This document shows positions 52,386 through 61,495 of a stretch of 64,000 bases of DNA, piece by piece (the first letter of the stretch is position 1; each line of letters starts with the position of its first letter). Under the pieces are notes generated by a model. That model was given only the letters and a program-made list of their open reading frames with translations. It did no database searches and was not told where the DNA came from. Both the position numbers and the translations under genes were made by a program. The stretch spans positions 690,242 through 754,241 of the forward strand of contig NZ_JTJC03000002.1 in NCBI RefSeq assembly GCF_000817735.3, given 5' to 3'. This DNA comes from Scytonema millei VB511283. GTDB lineage: Bacteria > Cyanobacteriota > Cyanobacteriia > Cyanobacteriales > Chroococcidiopsidaceae.

Positions 52386-53600
52386 ATGCTCCCAACCGAC
52401 TTACTCATGCACCGCCAAAACGGGGAAGAAATCACCCCAAAGCGACTCAAAATAGACAAACACAACCTAGAAATCGCCACTGATATTATTACCACGTTCC
52501 AAGAAAATCTCGGTAACATCCAAGCAGAACTCGACCGACAACTACAAGAACTGGAAGGAGACAGCCCCGATTATCGCCTTAAACGCGGCTTGGCATATCT
52601 CCTGCGCAGTGGCTTTTGTGAATTTGAAATTGTCAGCCCCCTAGAACCACCAATGCTGCGCGAACGAGTCTTCGCTCTTGCAGCACAATCGGCTCCCAGT
52701 CCCCAGCAGAGCCACCAAGTATTGGAACAGTTAGCATTACAACTCAGCCGCGAATTAGACAAAGAAGTCTTCCCCGAACAAATTCGCACGGGTTTGTATG
52801 CAGACTTAGTAGAAAACCGCATCATGACACGGTTCGAGCCGCCAACGCCAGAAGCTCTACTACACCGTTACAATTTATCTCAAGTTCAAGGGGTATTTTA
52901 TCGTGCCAGCCACCTGACTCTCAATGCTCATCGCAACGTCCCAGGAGAATACAAGCTGTTATTTCGCTATCTCAAATTATTTCAATTGATGGCATATATC
53001 GAAGGAGATGCCGACCACGGATTTACAATTACGGTTGATGGTCCAGCAAGTTTATTTAATCCTAGTACGAGATATGGACTAGCGATCGCCAAACTTATTC
53101 CGGCTTTACTTCACGTCACGAAATGGAGTTTGAGCGCAATTTTACAAACCCGCGATTTCTATACTAATAACTGGAAAACAGGACGATTCACGCTAAATTC
53201 TGAGTGCGGTTTAGTCTCTCATTATCCGCCAGGTAAACCTTATGACAGTATGCTAGAAGCAGCTTTTGTCGAGCGTTGGAATGCCACAAAAACCGAATGG
53301 GTACTAGAGCGAGAAGTCGATTTAATTCCAATTCCTGGTAGCGTCATGATTCCCGATTTTCGTTTGGTACATCCTGACGGACGAGTGTTTTTGTTAGAAA
53401 TTGTTGGATACTGGCGACCGGAATATTTGCAAAAGAAATTTTCTCAAGTTCGTCGCGCTCAATCCGAGAACTTGATTTTGGCAATTTCCGAGCGATTGAA
53501 TTTAGAAAAAGCAGGTGTCAAAATGAATGACGTGCCAGCTAGGATTGTTTGGTTTAAGGATAAACTCTTGCCAAGAGATGTATTAAAGGCAATGGATTAA
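52386..53600 (+). CDS. DUF790 protein, Bax1-like nuclease
   Basis: 404 residues starting MLPTDLLMHRQNG, as the family does. The C-terminal nuclease part has MLEAAFVERW near residue 298, then VMIPDFRLVHPDGRVFLLEIVGYWRPEYLQKK, a PD-(D/E)xK-like core with Asp and Glu in PDF...LLEIVGYW. In archaea Bax1 (DUF790) binds XPB and cuts DNA next to the unwound site in repair. Here the helicase gene is directly upstream with a 353-base repeat-filled gap, so the pair is probably functional, perhaps in excision repair. Cyanobacterial role is inference. Confidence 0.88.
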   Translation: MLPTDLLMHRQNGEEITPKRLKIDKHNLEIATDIITTFQENLGNIQAELDRQLQELEGDSPDYRLKRGLAYLLRSGFCEFEIVSPLEPPMLRERVFALAAQSAPSPQQSHQVLEQLALQLSRELDKEVFPEQIRTGLYADLVENRIMTRFEPPTPEALLHRYNLSQVQGVFYRASHLTLNAHRNVPGEYKLLFRYLKLFQLMAYIEGDADHGFTITVDGPASLFNPSTRYGLAIAKLIPALLHVTKWSLSAILQTRDFYTNNWKTGRFTLNSECGLVSHYPPGKPYDSMLEAAFVERWNATKTEWVLEREVDLIPIPGSVMIPDFRLVHPDGRVFLLEIVGYWRPEYLQKKFSQVRRAQSENLILAISERLNLEKAGVKMNDVPARIVWFKDKLLPRDVLKAMD

Positions 53601-53725
53601 ACTTCACCGTTCGATGAGAAAAAGCAGTTTACATACCAGTACAGCGATCGCAATTCTCAACTGTCCTAGTTCAAATATGCCAAATTGTACCGTGTGCAGT
53701 TCGGAAAAATCTTTTATAGTGCGGT

Positions 53726-53820
53726 TATCAGCTATCAGTTATCAGTTAGCAGTTATCAGTCAACCGTCAACCACTCATTACCAATGACCAATGACCACTG
53801 ACCAATGACAAATGACAAAT
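53726..53820. repeat. STRR heptamers (AGTTATC, GTCAACC, ATGACCA)
   Basis: Three heptamer families in a row upstream of the MocR-type gene. The last units supply the false ATG at 53812. Confidence 0.8.
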
Positions 53821-53832
53821 TACCAATTTATT

Positions 53833-55377
53833 ATGAAAATTATTTTAAATCGCCACTCTTCCCAACCGCTTTACTTACAAATCCGCGATTATTTGAGTCG
53901 CTTGATTCAATCTAGTAAACTTGCGCCCGGGGAAAAATTGCCTTCAATTCGGAATTTAGCAGCCAGTGTTGGTGTGAATAAATTGACGATTATTGAGGCT
54001 TATGGTGTATTAGCAGCTGACGGTTTAATTCAATCTCGTCCAGGTGCGGGATATTTTGTCAGCAGTGCTGTATCCTCGCCACAGCGCCAATCGCATTTTG
54101 CTCCGACTCAAAAAGTGACGATTTCTGAAACGGGAGAAACTTTTTGCGAGCAAATAATGGCTGCTTTGCAGGCTCAACAACAAAAAGAAATTATTAATTT
54201 CAGTTCTGGATTTCCGCTGACTCAAGAGTTAGAGAATTTTCAGCGCATTGCTAAACGGGCGATCGCCAATTCTACCGATACTTTATTTCGCTACGATCTA
54301 CCCCAAGGACAACTTGTTTTACGCCAACAAATAGCCCAGATGCTATTAAACCAAGGTCTAGAAGTTTCCCCTGAAGAAATTATCGTGACCAATGGATCGG
54401 AACAAGGATTATCGCTGGCAATGCGTTACTATCTTCAGGCTGGAGATTGGGTAATTGTTGAAACGCCTACCTATCACGGAGCTTTGGGAATACTAGCAAA
54501 TTTGGGCGTTAAAGTTATTGGTATTCCCATGACAGCAGAAGGTATGAATTTGGAGTTGTTAGAACAATATCTTTGCAGTCATCGTCCTAAATTAATTTAT
54601 ACGATTAGTACTTTACACAATCCGACCGGAATTACGACTTCTCAAGCTCATCGCCAAAAATTGTTAGCACTGGCTCAACAATACGAATGTCCTATTTTGG
54701 AAGATAATGCTTATGAAGCTCTAAATTTTGAATTTGAGCCTGTTGCAGCTCCAATTAAAGCTTTAGATCGCAGCGATATTGTCACCTATATCAGTACGTT
54801 TTCTAAAACTTTAATGCCTGGTTTGCGAGTCGGTTATACGGTTGTGACGGGCAAGCATTATCAACCAATTTTAGAACAGAAAATTCTGCAAGATTTGCAC
54901 TCATCTACAGTTTCACAAGCAATTGTCAGCGAGTTTTTGGCTGGCGGACATTATCGTCGCTATCTCAACCGCTTGCGGACAAACCATCTTCAAAGTCGTA
55001 ACGCCATGCTTCAGGCTTTAGAGCGTTATTTTCCTGCCCAAGCCAGTTGGACGATTCCCCAGGGAGGGCTATTTCTTTGGGTACATTTACCAGAAGGTAT
55101 ATCCGTACAAGCGATTTGTCGAGAAGCATTATCTTGTAAGATTCTCGTCGCCTCTGGAACGGCATTTTTTCCCAATCACCAAGGTTATCCAGCCCTGCGC
55201 TTAAATTTTTCTAATTCCCTTGCAGACATCGATCGCGGGGTTGCTGTGTTGGGTGAGTTAGTACAAAAATATTTAGCAGCAGTCGTACCTCAACCTAGCC
55301 GTGCGATTAGCGATCGCCCTTTGGAGATAGCGAGCAACGTGCGCGTTCCCAATCTGGGAATGTTGACAAAAAATTAG
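53833..55377 (+). CDS. MocR-type GntR regulator / aminotransferase fusion
   Basis: 514 residues from ATG 53833; the ATG at 53812 lies in ATGACAA repeats and is rejected. The N-terminal GntR winged helix (about 1-75, LYLQIRDYLSRLIQSSKLAPGEKLPSIRNLAASVGVNKLTIIEAYGVLAADGLI) is fused to a fold-type I aminotransferase domain. That domain has VTNGSEQGLSLAMRYYLQAGD, YTISTLHNPTGITTS, the Lys site YISTFSKTLMPGLRVGY and LRLNFSNS. MocR proteins control vitamin B6, GABA or amino-acid genes with PLP as sensor. The target is unknown, and no obvious target gene is adjacent. Confidence 0.92.
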   Translation: MKIILNRHSSQPLYLQIRDYLSRLIQSSKLAPGEKLPSIRNLAASVGVNKLTIIEAYGVLAADGLIQSRPGAGYFVSSAVSSPQRQSHFAPTQKVTISETGETFCEQIMAALQAQQQKEIINFSSGFPLTQELENFQRIAKRAIANSTDTLFRYDLPQGQLVLRQQIAQMLLNQGLEVSPEEIIVTNGSEQGLSLAMRYYLQAGDWVIVETPTYHGALGILANLGVKVIGIPMTAEGMNLELLEQYLCSHRPKLIYTISTLHNPTGITTSQAHRQKLLALAQQYECPILEDNAYEALNFEFEPVAAPIKALDRSDIVTYISTFSKTLMPGLRVGYTVVTGKHYQPILEQKILQDLHSSTVSQAIVSEFLAGGHYRRYLNRLRTNHLQSRNAMLQALERYFPAQASWTIPQGGLFLWVHLPEGISVQAICREALSCKILVASGTAFFPNHQGYPALRLNFSNSLADIDRGVAVLGELVQKYLAAVVPQPSRAISDRPLEIASNVRVPNLGMLTKN

Positions 55378-55554
55378 GTGCAAGGCTATTGACAAATTAC
55401 ATATTTTTTGCAATCAGCCTTGATATTTTCTGTCTAAGGTTGAGTATAATTGCTATCCAGTTCCGCCTATTGCCTGATGGAAATAGCAGATTAATTGCGC
55501 GATCCTAATAACAAGCTACTAGATAGCTGCATCCGTGAATTGAGGTTAAGCAAG

Positions 55555-55977
55555 ATGAAACTAGCAATGCTCTCTACTACGGTTGCGATCGCTGCTCTTT
55601 CGATTGCGACTCCTGTACGGGCAGAAAACCCCGCTCATGTCAGACAATTACTGGCAACTGGAGAATGCCCGAGCTGCGATCTTTCTGGGGCAAATTTGAG
55701 TGGCGCTCATTTAATTGGTGCGGATTTGCGAAATGCAAATTTATCAGGTGCTAACCTAACAAATGCGAACTTGGAAGGTGCAGATTTAGAGGGTGCTAAC
55801 CTACAAAAAGCTAATTTGCAGAAAGTTTTGGCTAGCGATACAAGTTTGATTAATGCAAATTTAAAAGGTGCTAATTTTCAACAAGCACAATTAGCAAGCA
55901 CTGTTTTTGATGGAGCAGTTGTAACTGGCGCGAATTTCCAAGGCGCAAAACTCTACACGGCAAATTTTAATAATTAG
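55555..55977 (+). CDS. Secreted pentapeptide-repeat protein
   Basis: 140 residues from ATG 55555; an upstream non-ATG codon would add 20 unconvincing residues. The signal peptide MKLAMLSTTVAIAALSIATPVRA is cleaved after ARA-type residues. The mature start ENPAHVRQLLATGECPSCDLSGANLSGAHL has a CPSC pair followed by about 16 A(N/D)LxxA units, so a short right-handed beta-helix is likely. CPSCDLSGANL is a form I have seen often in cyanobacteria. The lumen or periplasm is the likely site. Function unknown. Confidence 0.85.
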   Translation: MKLAMLSTTVAIAALSIATPVRAENPAHVRQLLATGECPSCDLSGANLSGAHLIGADLRNANLSGANLTNANLEGADLEGANLQKANLQKVLASDTSLINANLKGANFQQAQLASTVFDGAVVTGANFQGAKLYTANFNN

Positions 55978-56056
55978 TGACTAGTTATAGCGATTGTCTC
56001 CTACTTTCTTGCACTAAACTATAATATGTCGGTCTACATTCCCAGGTTTAAATGCG

Positions 56057-56827
56057 ATGTCCCTGGCAAAAGACTTAGAAACTCCAGAATTTGAACCAGA
56101 AGATGTTATCTTTCCTCCTGGGGACTTATGGAGTGATGAACCGCCTTTGGAAAGCGAACTGCATTTACGCCAACTGCTACTGCTGATTGAATGCCTGGAA
56201 TTGTGGTGGAAACACCGTCAAGACTTTTATGCTTTCGGCAATCTCACCATATATTACAGTCTTCGCCAACTCAAATCAGAACAATTTCGGGGTCCAGATT
56301 TCTTTGTCGTGCTAGGTACTGAACGTAAACCACGCAAAAGCTGGGTTGTTTGGCAAGAGGATGGCAAGTATCCGAATGTCATCGTAGAAATCCTCTCTGA
56401 TACAACTGCCAAAACTGACAGAGGTTTAAAAAAACAAATTTACCAAGATACCTTTCGCACTCCAGAGTATTTTTGGTTTGACCCAAAAAGTTTAGAATTT
56501 AAAGGCTTTCAATTGGTTGGAGGTCAATACCAAGAACTACAGTCAAATCCTCAAGGTTGGTTGTGGAGTCAGCAACTAGAGTTGTATTTAGGGATTTCTG
56601 AAGAAAAGTTACGTTTTTTTACTCCTGATGGTCAATTAATACCGACTCCGCAAGAAGCCGCCGCCGCAGAACAGCAGCAAAGAGAGTTAGCACAACAGCA
56701 AGCGCAAGCAGCGCAGCAACAAGCACAAGCAGCGCAGCAACAAGCACAAGCAGCACAACAACAGGCAACAGAGTTAGAGTCTATGTTGGCACGCTATCGG
56801 GAACGTTTCGGTGAATTGCCAGATTGA
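56057..56827 (+). CDS. Uma2 family (putative restriction endonuclease-like) protein
   Basis: 256 residues. The Uma2/DUF820 core, a PD-(D/E)xK-like fold common in cyanobacteria, includes FRGPDFFVVLGTERKPRKSWVVWQEDGKYPNVIVEILSDTTAKTDRGLKKQIYQDTFRTPEYFWFDP at about 75-140, with the Asp, Glu and Lys set visible. The C-terminus is a Gln/Ala coiled tail with three exact seven-residue repeats (QAQAAQQ). Uma2 genes are numerous in cyanobacteria and their function is not established. Confidence 0.88.
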   Translation: MSLAKDLETPEFEPEDVIFPPGDLWSDEPPLESELHLRQLLLLIECLELWWKHRQDFYAFGNLTIYYSLRQLKSEQFRGPDFFVVLGTERKPRKSWVVWQEDGKYPNVIVEILSDTTAKTDRGLKKQIYQDTFRTPEYFWFDPKSLEFKGFQLVGGQYQELQSNPQGWLWSQQLELYLGISEEKLRFFTPDGQLIPTPQEAAAAEQQQRELAQQQAQAAQQQAQAAQQQAQAAQQQATELESMLARYRERFGELPD

Positions 56828-56851
56828 AATAATGACTGTATTCTCAACAAA

Positions 56852-57436
56852 TTAAACTTTAGTCAATACGAAGATACTACCCTCATTACCCCGTCCGATG
56901 CGTAAATCGCTATCAAGGTAAGTAATATCTACCCAGCCTTGTTGTCTGTTACTGTTAATCTTAGTATCCAAAGCTGGAAATTTCTTTCCCGCTTCTATTT
57001 CTTGGATAAAACTAGCAGGAGATTGATAGCTAAACAAGCGTTGTAAACCAATAATCGATCGATCGAATTTAACTTCGATCCGGCGTTCTGAGACAGGATT
57101 AAATTTAGCGACAACGCTAATTACCCCTTCAAGAAAAGGTAAGCCGTAAACTTCAGCGATATTGTAAATACTTTGAGTTTGAACGCGAACGCATTGATAA
57201 ATCTGACCGAGTTTGAGTAATGGGAATTGGTCGATATTTAACAATCCCTTACTCGTCGTATAGAGTAAGCGCCAGTCTCCATTCAAGAGTTCGCCAGCTT
57301 CTACCGGACGAGGTGTAGGATTGCGGTCTTCTAACTGAGCGATCGCGGCGAGAACAGCTTGTTTATCTACTTCTGTTGATAACAATCCGCGATTCTTACC
57401 AGCGATCTTTTCCAAAAGTGTTTCTTTTCCTAACAT
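56852..57436 (-). CDS. PAP/fibrillin (plastid lipid-associated) family protein
   Basis: 194 residues. Begins MLGKETLLEKIAGKNRGLLSTEVDKQAVLAAIAQLEDRNP and contains the family hallmark LLNGDWRLLYTTSKGLLNIDQFPLLKLGQIYQCV near 46-80, then IDITYLDSDLRIGRGNEGSIFVLTKV-like strands at the end (WVDITYLDSDLRIGRGNEGS). Lipocalin-like fold attached to thylakoids or plastoglobule-like particles, involved in lipid/plastoquinone handling and stress tolerance. No lipoprotein signal is seen. The gene is convergent with the Uma2 gene, 24 bases away. Confidence 0.92.
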   Translation of the reverse strand: MLGKETLLEKIAGKNRGLLSTEVDKQAVLAAIAQLEDRNPTPRPVEAGELLNGDWRLLYTTSKGLLNIDQFPLLKLGQIYQCVRVQTQSIYNIAEVYGLPFLEGVISVVAKFNPVSERRIEVKFDRSIIGLQRLFSYQSPASFIQEIEAGKKFPALDTKINSNRQQGWVDITYLDSDLRIGRGNEGSIFVLTKV

Positions 57437-57670
57437 TTTTATCTCCTCTTTATCGGGAGTTGGGAGTCGGGAGTCGAGAGTTAATTCTGACTTCTGACTT
57501 CTTTCCGTATAATCTCATCATACGAAGCCATGTAGTTTTTGCTATCTATGATGAAATATTTTTTTGTCATATTTGTGATTGTCGGAGCGCTTGTCACTTA
57601 CAACTACCAACTACCAAATGATAAACTTTAGATGTATAATTGCATCTCCTTGTCTAGACAAAGCTTAAAT

Positions 57671-57928
57671 ATGCACAACTCTCCGCTTAGAGAAGAACCA
57701 CGGGAACAGCCAGCTCGCGTCATTCCTTTAAAACAAGAATCGTCACTAATTGACTGGTTGCAATCTAACGGTCGGTTGATCCCCCGCGATGGCGTTCAGG
57801 AACCAGATTTGCTAACCGAAGTGGAAGACGGAGATTCTTCTCTCGACTTGCTCGAAGGTGATGATGTCGGCGACTTCTACGATGATGACGATGACTTAGG
57901 AGATATTGATGAAGCTGATGATGCGTAG
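57671..57928 (+). CDS. DUF3134 protein
   Basis: 85 residues from ATG 57671 (MHNSPLREEPREQPARVIPLKQESS). A Trp-containing middle SLIDWLQSNGRLIPRD is followed by a very acidic C-terminus (DDVGDFYDDDDDLGDIDEADDA). It matches DUF3134, found only in cyanobacteria as far as I know; function unknown. It stands alone with repeats on both sides. The upstream frame extension (MYNCIS...) is not supported. Confidence 0.85.
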   Translation: MHNSPLREEPREQPARVIPLKQESSLIDWLQSNGRLIPRDGVQEPDLLTEVEDGDSSLDLLEGDDVGDFYDDDDDLGDIDEADDA

Positions 57929-58090
57929 CTGAGCGTCGTTCGTCATCTGTCATTGGTCATTAGCAACTCACAAATGACGAATGACCACTGACTCTTCAAA
58001 AATATTACATTTAAATACTTTCAAGGCAGCACTTTCGATTCAGTTCCGATAATGTCCTCAGCACTTATCTAGTCAAAAGGCAACTTTGTT

Positions 58091-59200
58091 GTGGACGCGA
58101 AATCATCTTCTTTCTGGTCTTTCCATCTCTCCGGTACGAGACTGCTTATCGTCCTAAGCCTTGCACTCGCTACTGCCTCGCTGACTCTCGATTTAACAGC
58201 GCAGCGGCTACCCTGGCAAGGGCGATCGCTAACTTTTCCTTTCTTATTCTGTGCTGCTGTCACTGCCGCAGTTGGTTTTTGGATAGTCCCGATCCTTCAG
58301 CAGTTAAAAGCCGGACAAGTGATTCGCGAAGACGGTCCCCAAGCGCACTTAAAAAAAGCAGGTACGCCGACGATGGGTGGCATATTTTTCGTACCTGTAG
58401 CGGTCATCGCTAGCACGATCTTATCGGCGCTGGCGCTGGGAATCCAAAACCTTGCTCCTGTATTGGCGATCGCTGGAATTACCCTTGGTTACGGGTTTAT
58501 TGGCTGGTTGGATGATTGGCAAATTTTACGTCGTCAGTCTAATAAAGGTATTTCCCCACGTCTGAAACTGGCTCTGCAAGTTGGTTTCGGTTGCCTATAT
58601 TGCCTGTGGCTGTGGAGTCGATCGGGAGATCTGACGACGATCGCGTTACCTTTTGGGTTTGCTCTGCCCTTGGGTTTGCTATTCTGGGCATTAGCAGTGT
58701 TTGTCTTGACTGCCGAAAGCAATGCCACGAATTTAACAGACGGTGTGGATGGTTTGGCGGGAGGAACGGTAGCGATCGCGCTTTTAGGATTAGGGGCGAT
58801 CGTCGCGCCTAATTTCCCCGGTTTGGCAATTTTCTGTGCTTGTTTGAGCGGTAGCTGTATCGGCTTTTTAGTCCATAACCGCAATCCGGCTCGCGTCTTT
58901 ATGGGAGATACGGGTTCTTTAGCACTTGGAGGCGCGTTAGCAGGAGTCGCTCTCATGAGTAACACCCTCTGGGCGCTATTTATCCTCAGTGGGATCTTTT
59001 TTGTCGAATCTTTATCGGTAATTGCCCAGGTTAGCTATTACAAAGCCACCAAAGGAGCTGATGGTAAAGGCAAGCGTCTGTTTAAAATGGCTCCCTTCCA
59101 CCACCATTTAGAATTGTCTGGGTGGTCAGAACTACAAGTAGTTGCCGTATTCTATGCAATTAATGCTTTTTTGGCTTTGGTATCTATTTGGCTGGCTTGA
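58091..59200 (+). CDS. mraY: Phospho-N-acetylmuramoyl-pentapeptide transferase
   Basis: Makes lipid I by moving phospho-MurNAc-pentapeptide to undecaprenyl phosphate in the plasma membrane. 369 residues, about ten membrane helices. Conserved AHLKKAGTPTMGGIFF near 85-100, GWLDDWQILRRQSNKGISPRLK with the double Asp, SNATNLTDGVDGLAGGTVAIA, and RVFMGDTGSLALGG plus FKMAPFHHHLELSGWSE with the triple His. The start is GTG 58091; no ATG fits. No other dcw gene is adjacent. Confidence 0.97.
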   Translation: MDAKSSSFWSFHLSGTRLLIVLSLALATASLTLDLTAQRLPWQGRSLTFPFLFCAAVTAAVGFWIVPILQQLKAGQVIREDGPQAHLKKAGTPTMGGIFFVPVAVIASTILSALALGIQNLAPVLAIAGITLGYGFIGWLDDWQILRRQSNKGISPRLKLALQVGFGCLYCLWLWSRSGDLTTIALPFGFALPLGLLFWALAVFVLTAESNATNLTDGVDGLAGGTVAIALLGLGAIVAPNFPGLAIFCACLSGSCIGFLVHNRNPARVFMGDTGSLALGGALAGVALMSNTLWALFILSGIFFVESLSVIAQVSYYKATKGADGKGKRLFKMAPFHHHLELSGWSELQVVAVFYAINAFLALVSIWLA

Positions 59201-59229
59201 GCGATCTAAAAATAGATCGTACACATTTC

Positions 59230-59257
59230 GTAGGGGCGCACAGCTGTGCGCCCCTAC
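59230..59257. terminator. Perfect 28-bp palindrome downstream of mraY
   Basis: GTAGGGGCGCACAG followed by its exact reverse complement. It lies 29 bases after the mraY stop and before the convergent Gly-rich gene, so it may end transcripts on either strand. It is also a member of the GTAGGGGC repeat family and includes one CAGCTG. Confidence 0.5.
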
Positions 59258-59315
59258 AAGTTTTATGTACTGGACTGAGAATCGCTATCAGTTAAACGGC
59301 GATCGCATCTCCGAA

Positions 59316-60002
59316 CTACATGAATCCGCCGCCAGCACCACCGCCGAAAGGATTGCCCCCGCCACCGAAGGGGTTTTCGCCACCGCCAGCACCACCACCG
59401 AAGGGATTTTCGCCGCCGCCAGCACCGCCGCCGAAGGGATTTTCGCCACCACTAGCACCGCCGCCGAAGGGGTTTTCGCCACCACTAGCGCCAACATTAC
59501 CAAAGACATCTTCAAAGCTGTCGATGCCAACTTCTTGCAACGAACCCCAAGGCGATCGTTGAAAGAGGCTATCCATATCGGTGCTATCGCTCATCTCAGT
59601 GCTGTCACCACTGCCATTACTATCATCATTAGTGTCACTGTTAGGGTTTGACTCCCCGCCAGATACCTCACTAAAATCCCATGTATAGCTACCGGAATCG
59701 CCAGTAGGCGATTGGTTAGCGCCGCTATCACCAGTCAGAGAATCGCTACCTTCTGTGTCGCCCCAAGGAGCTGAGTTTGTCCCTACAATGTTGTCCGAGC
59801 TTAACTGTTCGCCTTGTGGTTGACCGCTATCATCTGTGAATTGTATTGTCATATTCGTACCTACAGCAAAGGGTTCGCTACTATCACTTGGTGGGTTGCT
59901 ATCAGCAGGAAGTTGCAATGTAATGTTCGATCCAACAGCAAAAGGTGTATCTTCACTATTGGTGGTGTTGCCACCGTTATTGTCGTTTTCAGACGTTGCC
60001 AT
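59316..60002 (-). CDS. Gly-rich tandem-repeat protein
   Basis: 228 residues, acidic, Gly/Ser/Asp-rich. Two to three short motifs (FAVGSNITLQL, FAVGTNMTIQF, NIVGTNSAPWG) are followed by an acidic linker with SGDSG and PTGDSG. A C-terminal array of eleven-residue units GENPFGGGA(S/G)G follows (33 bp each, about four copies, then a shorter one). No signal peptide in the first 30 residues (MATSENDNNGGNTTNS). It could be an exported or surface protein using a non-classical route, or a low-complexity scaffold; function unknown. Confidence 0.7.
   Translation of the reverse strand: MATSENDNNGGNTTNSEDTPFAVGSNITLQLPADSNPPSDSSEPFAVGTNMTIQFTDDSGQPQGEQLSSDNIVGTNSAPWGDTEGSDSLTGDSGANQSPTGDSGSYTWDFSEVSGGESNPNSDTNDDSNGSGDSTEMSDSTDMDSLFQRSPWGSLQEVGIDSFEDVFGNVGASGGENPFGGGASGGENPFGGGAGGGENPFGGGAGGGENPFGGGGNPFGGGAGGGFM
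59326..59500. repeat. 33-bp tandem repeat in the Gly-rich gene
   Basis: Units of CCGAAGGGATTTTCGCCGCC-type sequence, 33 bp long, about four copies with few mismatches, coding GENPFGGGAxG on the minus strand. Confidence 0.75.
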
Positions 60003-60401
60003 TCAACACAAATCCTCTTACTTCTATGGCTGAAATTGCCTAGAGTTCAAGCACAAATTTTTGCTGAAAATATTTTTTGATTAGCAATCTATTTGTACTT
60101 AAAGACTCAAGGATTACCTTTTTGCTTCTAGTTTTGGCACTTTAAGCTAGAAGAATGTGGAAAATAGAGCATAGCAAGCTCGACAATTTGCCCGATTGCA
60201 GTCAAATTGCAAGCTTAATTCCATCGATAAAAATGCAACAACCGCTACACTATGCCTAGCAGTTTATGCAAGTTGAGAAAAGATTACTATGAGAAATATT
60301 TAGATTGACTTGTCAGTTCTTTTGAATGGTGGAGAAACCAAGTTTTATGTTTTTACTTATATCTTTTGCTAGATGTCTGCGCATCTACCAACAATCGCCA
60401 A
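60003..60401. other. 399-bp AT-rich intergenic region
   Basis: No gene, repeat array or clear hairpin seen. It should hold the promoter of the Gly-rich gene at its left end. TCAAATTGCAAGCTTAA at 60200 and similar AT-rich words give no clear signal. Confidence 0.5.
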
Positions 60402-60905
60402 CTACTTGCGTAACTGTCGGACTAAATGAGTCAACTCTGGCAAAATTAGCTTTTCCATTGCCAGTTGTACGGCGTTAGTAGAACCTGGAAGCGAAAAAAT
60501 TAGTTTACCCTGATATACACCCGCGATCGCCCGCGAAGCTATGGCGCGGGAACCAATGTCTTGATAGCTCAGATACCGAAATAATTCGCCAAATCCTGGT
60601 AAAGTTTTCTCTAGTAAAGAGGCGATCGCGTCGTAGGTTGTATCTCTGGGGGCGATACCCGTACCCCCGTTAAAAATTGCCACATCTAAATCTACACGCT
60701 GGCTGAACGATTCTATCTGCGATCGAATTTGATCTGGTTCGTCTTTAACAATCGCATAAAATCCCACAGTATGACGCGCTGCTACGAGCAATTGCTCGAT
60801 GCGGCGACCGCTTTTATCTGTTTCTGGGGAACGGGTATCGCTGACGGTGATAACAGCACAACTGATTGTCAATCCTGGTATGTCAGGGTGAGGCTGATGT
60901 GTCAC
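60402..60905 (-). CDS. moaB: Molybdenum cofactor biosynthesis protein MoaB
   Basis: 167 residues, single MogA/MoaB domain. Conserved [50 protein letters not shown] near residues 77-98 and [23 protein letters not shown] at the end. It binds molybdopterin and probably adenylates it before Mo insertion. 15 bases downstream of psb28 on the same strand, so the two are probably co-transcribed. Confidence 0.95.
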   Translation of the reverse strand: MTHQPHPDIPGLTISCAVITVSDTRSPETDKSGRRIEQLLVAARHTVGFYAIVKDEPDQIRSQIESFSQRVDLDVAIFNGGTGIAPRDTTYDAIASLLEKTLPGFGELFRYLSYQDIGSRAIASRAIAGVYQGKLIFSLPGSTNAVQLAMEKLILPELTHLVRQLRK

Positions 60906-60920
60906 AGATTCCTAAAAAAA

Positions 60921-61256
60921 CTATGATTTGTTGAATCCCAAGCCGTGTTCGTTGGCGTATCTTTCCATAAACCGCATAAACCGATCCCACTCTTCGGTCG
61001 ATTTCATCAGGTAGATCGCTTCAATGGCTTCTGGTTTGCCGTTGATAAATTTTCCCTTGACTTCACGGGTCACGAGTTCCCCTTCTTCATCAATCAAGTA
61101 CATCCCCGTCACTTCTTCATTGCTACCCTCGCTCAAAATTTGGGGGTTTTGAAAATAAAAAGTTGCCGTACCATTACTCCCATCGCGCGATCGCGTCAAG
61201 CGTACATCTGGGACTGTTTCTTCGATAACACCTTTAGAAAACTGAATCTGAGCCAT
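60921..61256 (-). CDS. psb28: Photosystem II assembly protein Psb28
   Basis: 111 residues, normal length. [38 protein letters not shown] at the start, then [38 protein letters not shown] and [18 protein letters not shown], the full Psb28 pattern. It binds the CP47 side of assembly intermediates during photosystem II biogenesis and protects them. It precedes moaB on the same strand. Confidence 0.97.
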   Translation of the reverse strand: MAQIQFSKGVIEETVPDVRLTRSRDGSNGTATFYFQNPQILSEGSNEEVTGMYLIDEEGELVTREVKGKFINGKPEAIEAIYLMKSTEEWDRFMRFMERYANEHGLGFNKS

Positions 61257-61322
61257 AATGACGATCTGTAAATTTCTATGATGAGTTGTTTAAGTATTTT
61301 CTCATCATTTTGAGCTAGGTGA

Positions 61323-61494
61323 CGCATCAGTTGTCAGTTGTCAGTTATCAGTTATCAGTTATCAGGGAGCGGGGGAGCTGGGGGAGCAATTCAAAATTCA
61401 AAATTCTCTACACCCCACACCCCACACCCTATTGGCGACTAGCCACCAGCCACTAGCCACTAGCCACTCCCGACTTACGACTTACGACTTATCT
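61323..61494. repeat. STRR heptamers (AGTTATC, GGGGAGC, GCCACTA, ACTTACG)
   Basis: About 170 bases of successive heptamer arrays between psb28 and the protease-TPR gene. It ends with ACGACTT units just before the stop codon. Confidence 0.8.
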
Positions 61495-61495
61495 A

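Noticed and set aside
59320-59562. Proline-rich frame on the plus strand (PPPAPPPKGF repeats)
   Set aside because: Exact antisense of the Gly-rich repeat gene, which has the better start and non-repeat N-terminus.
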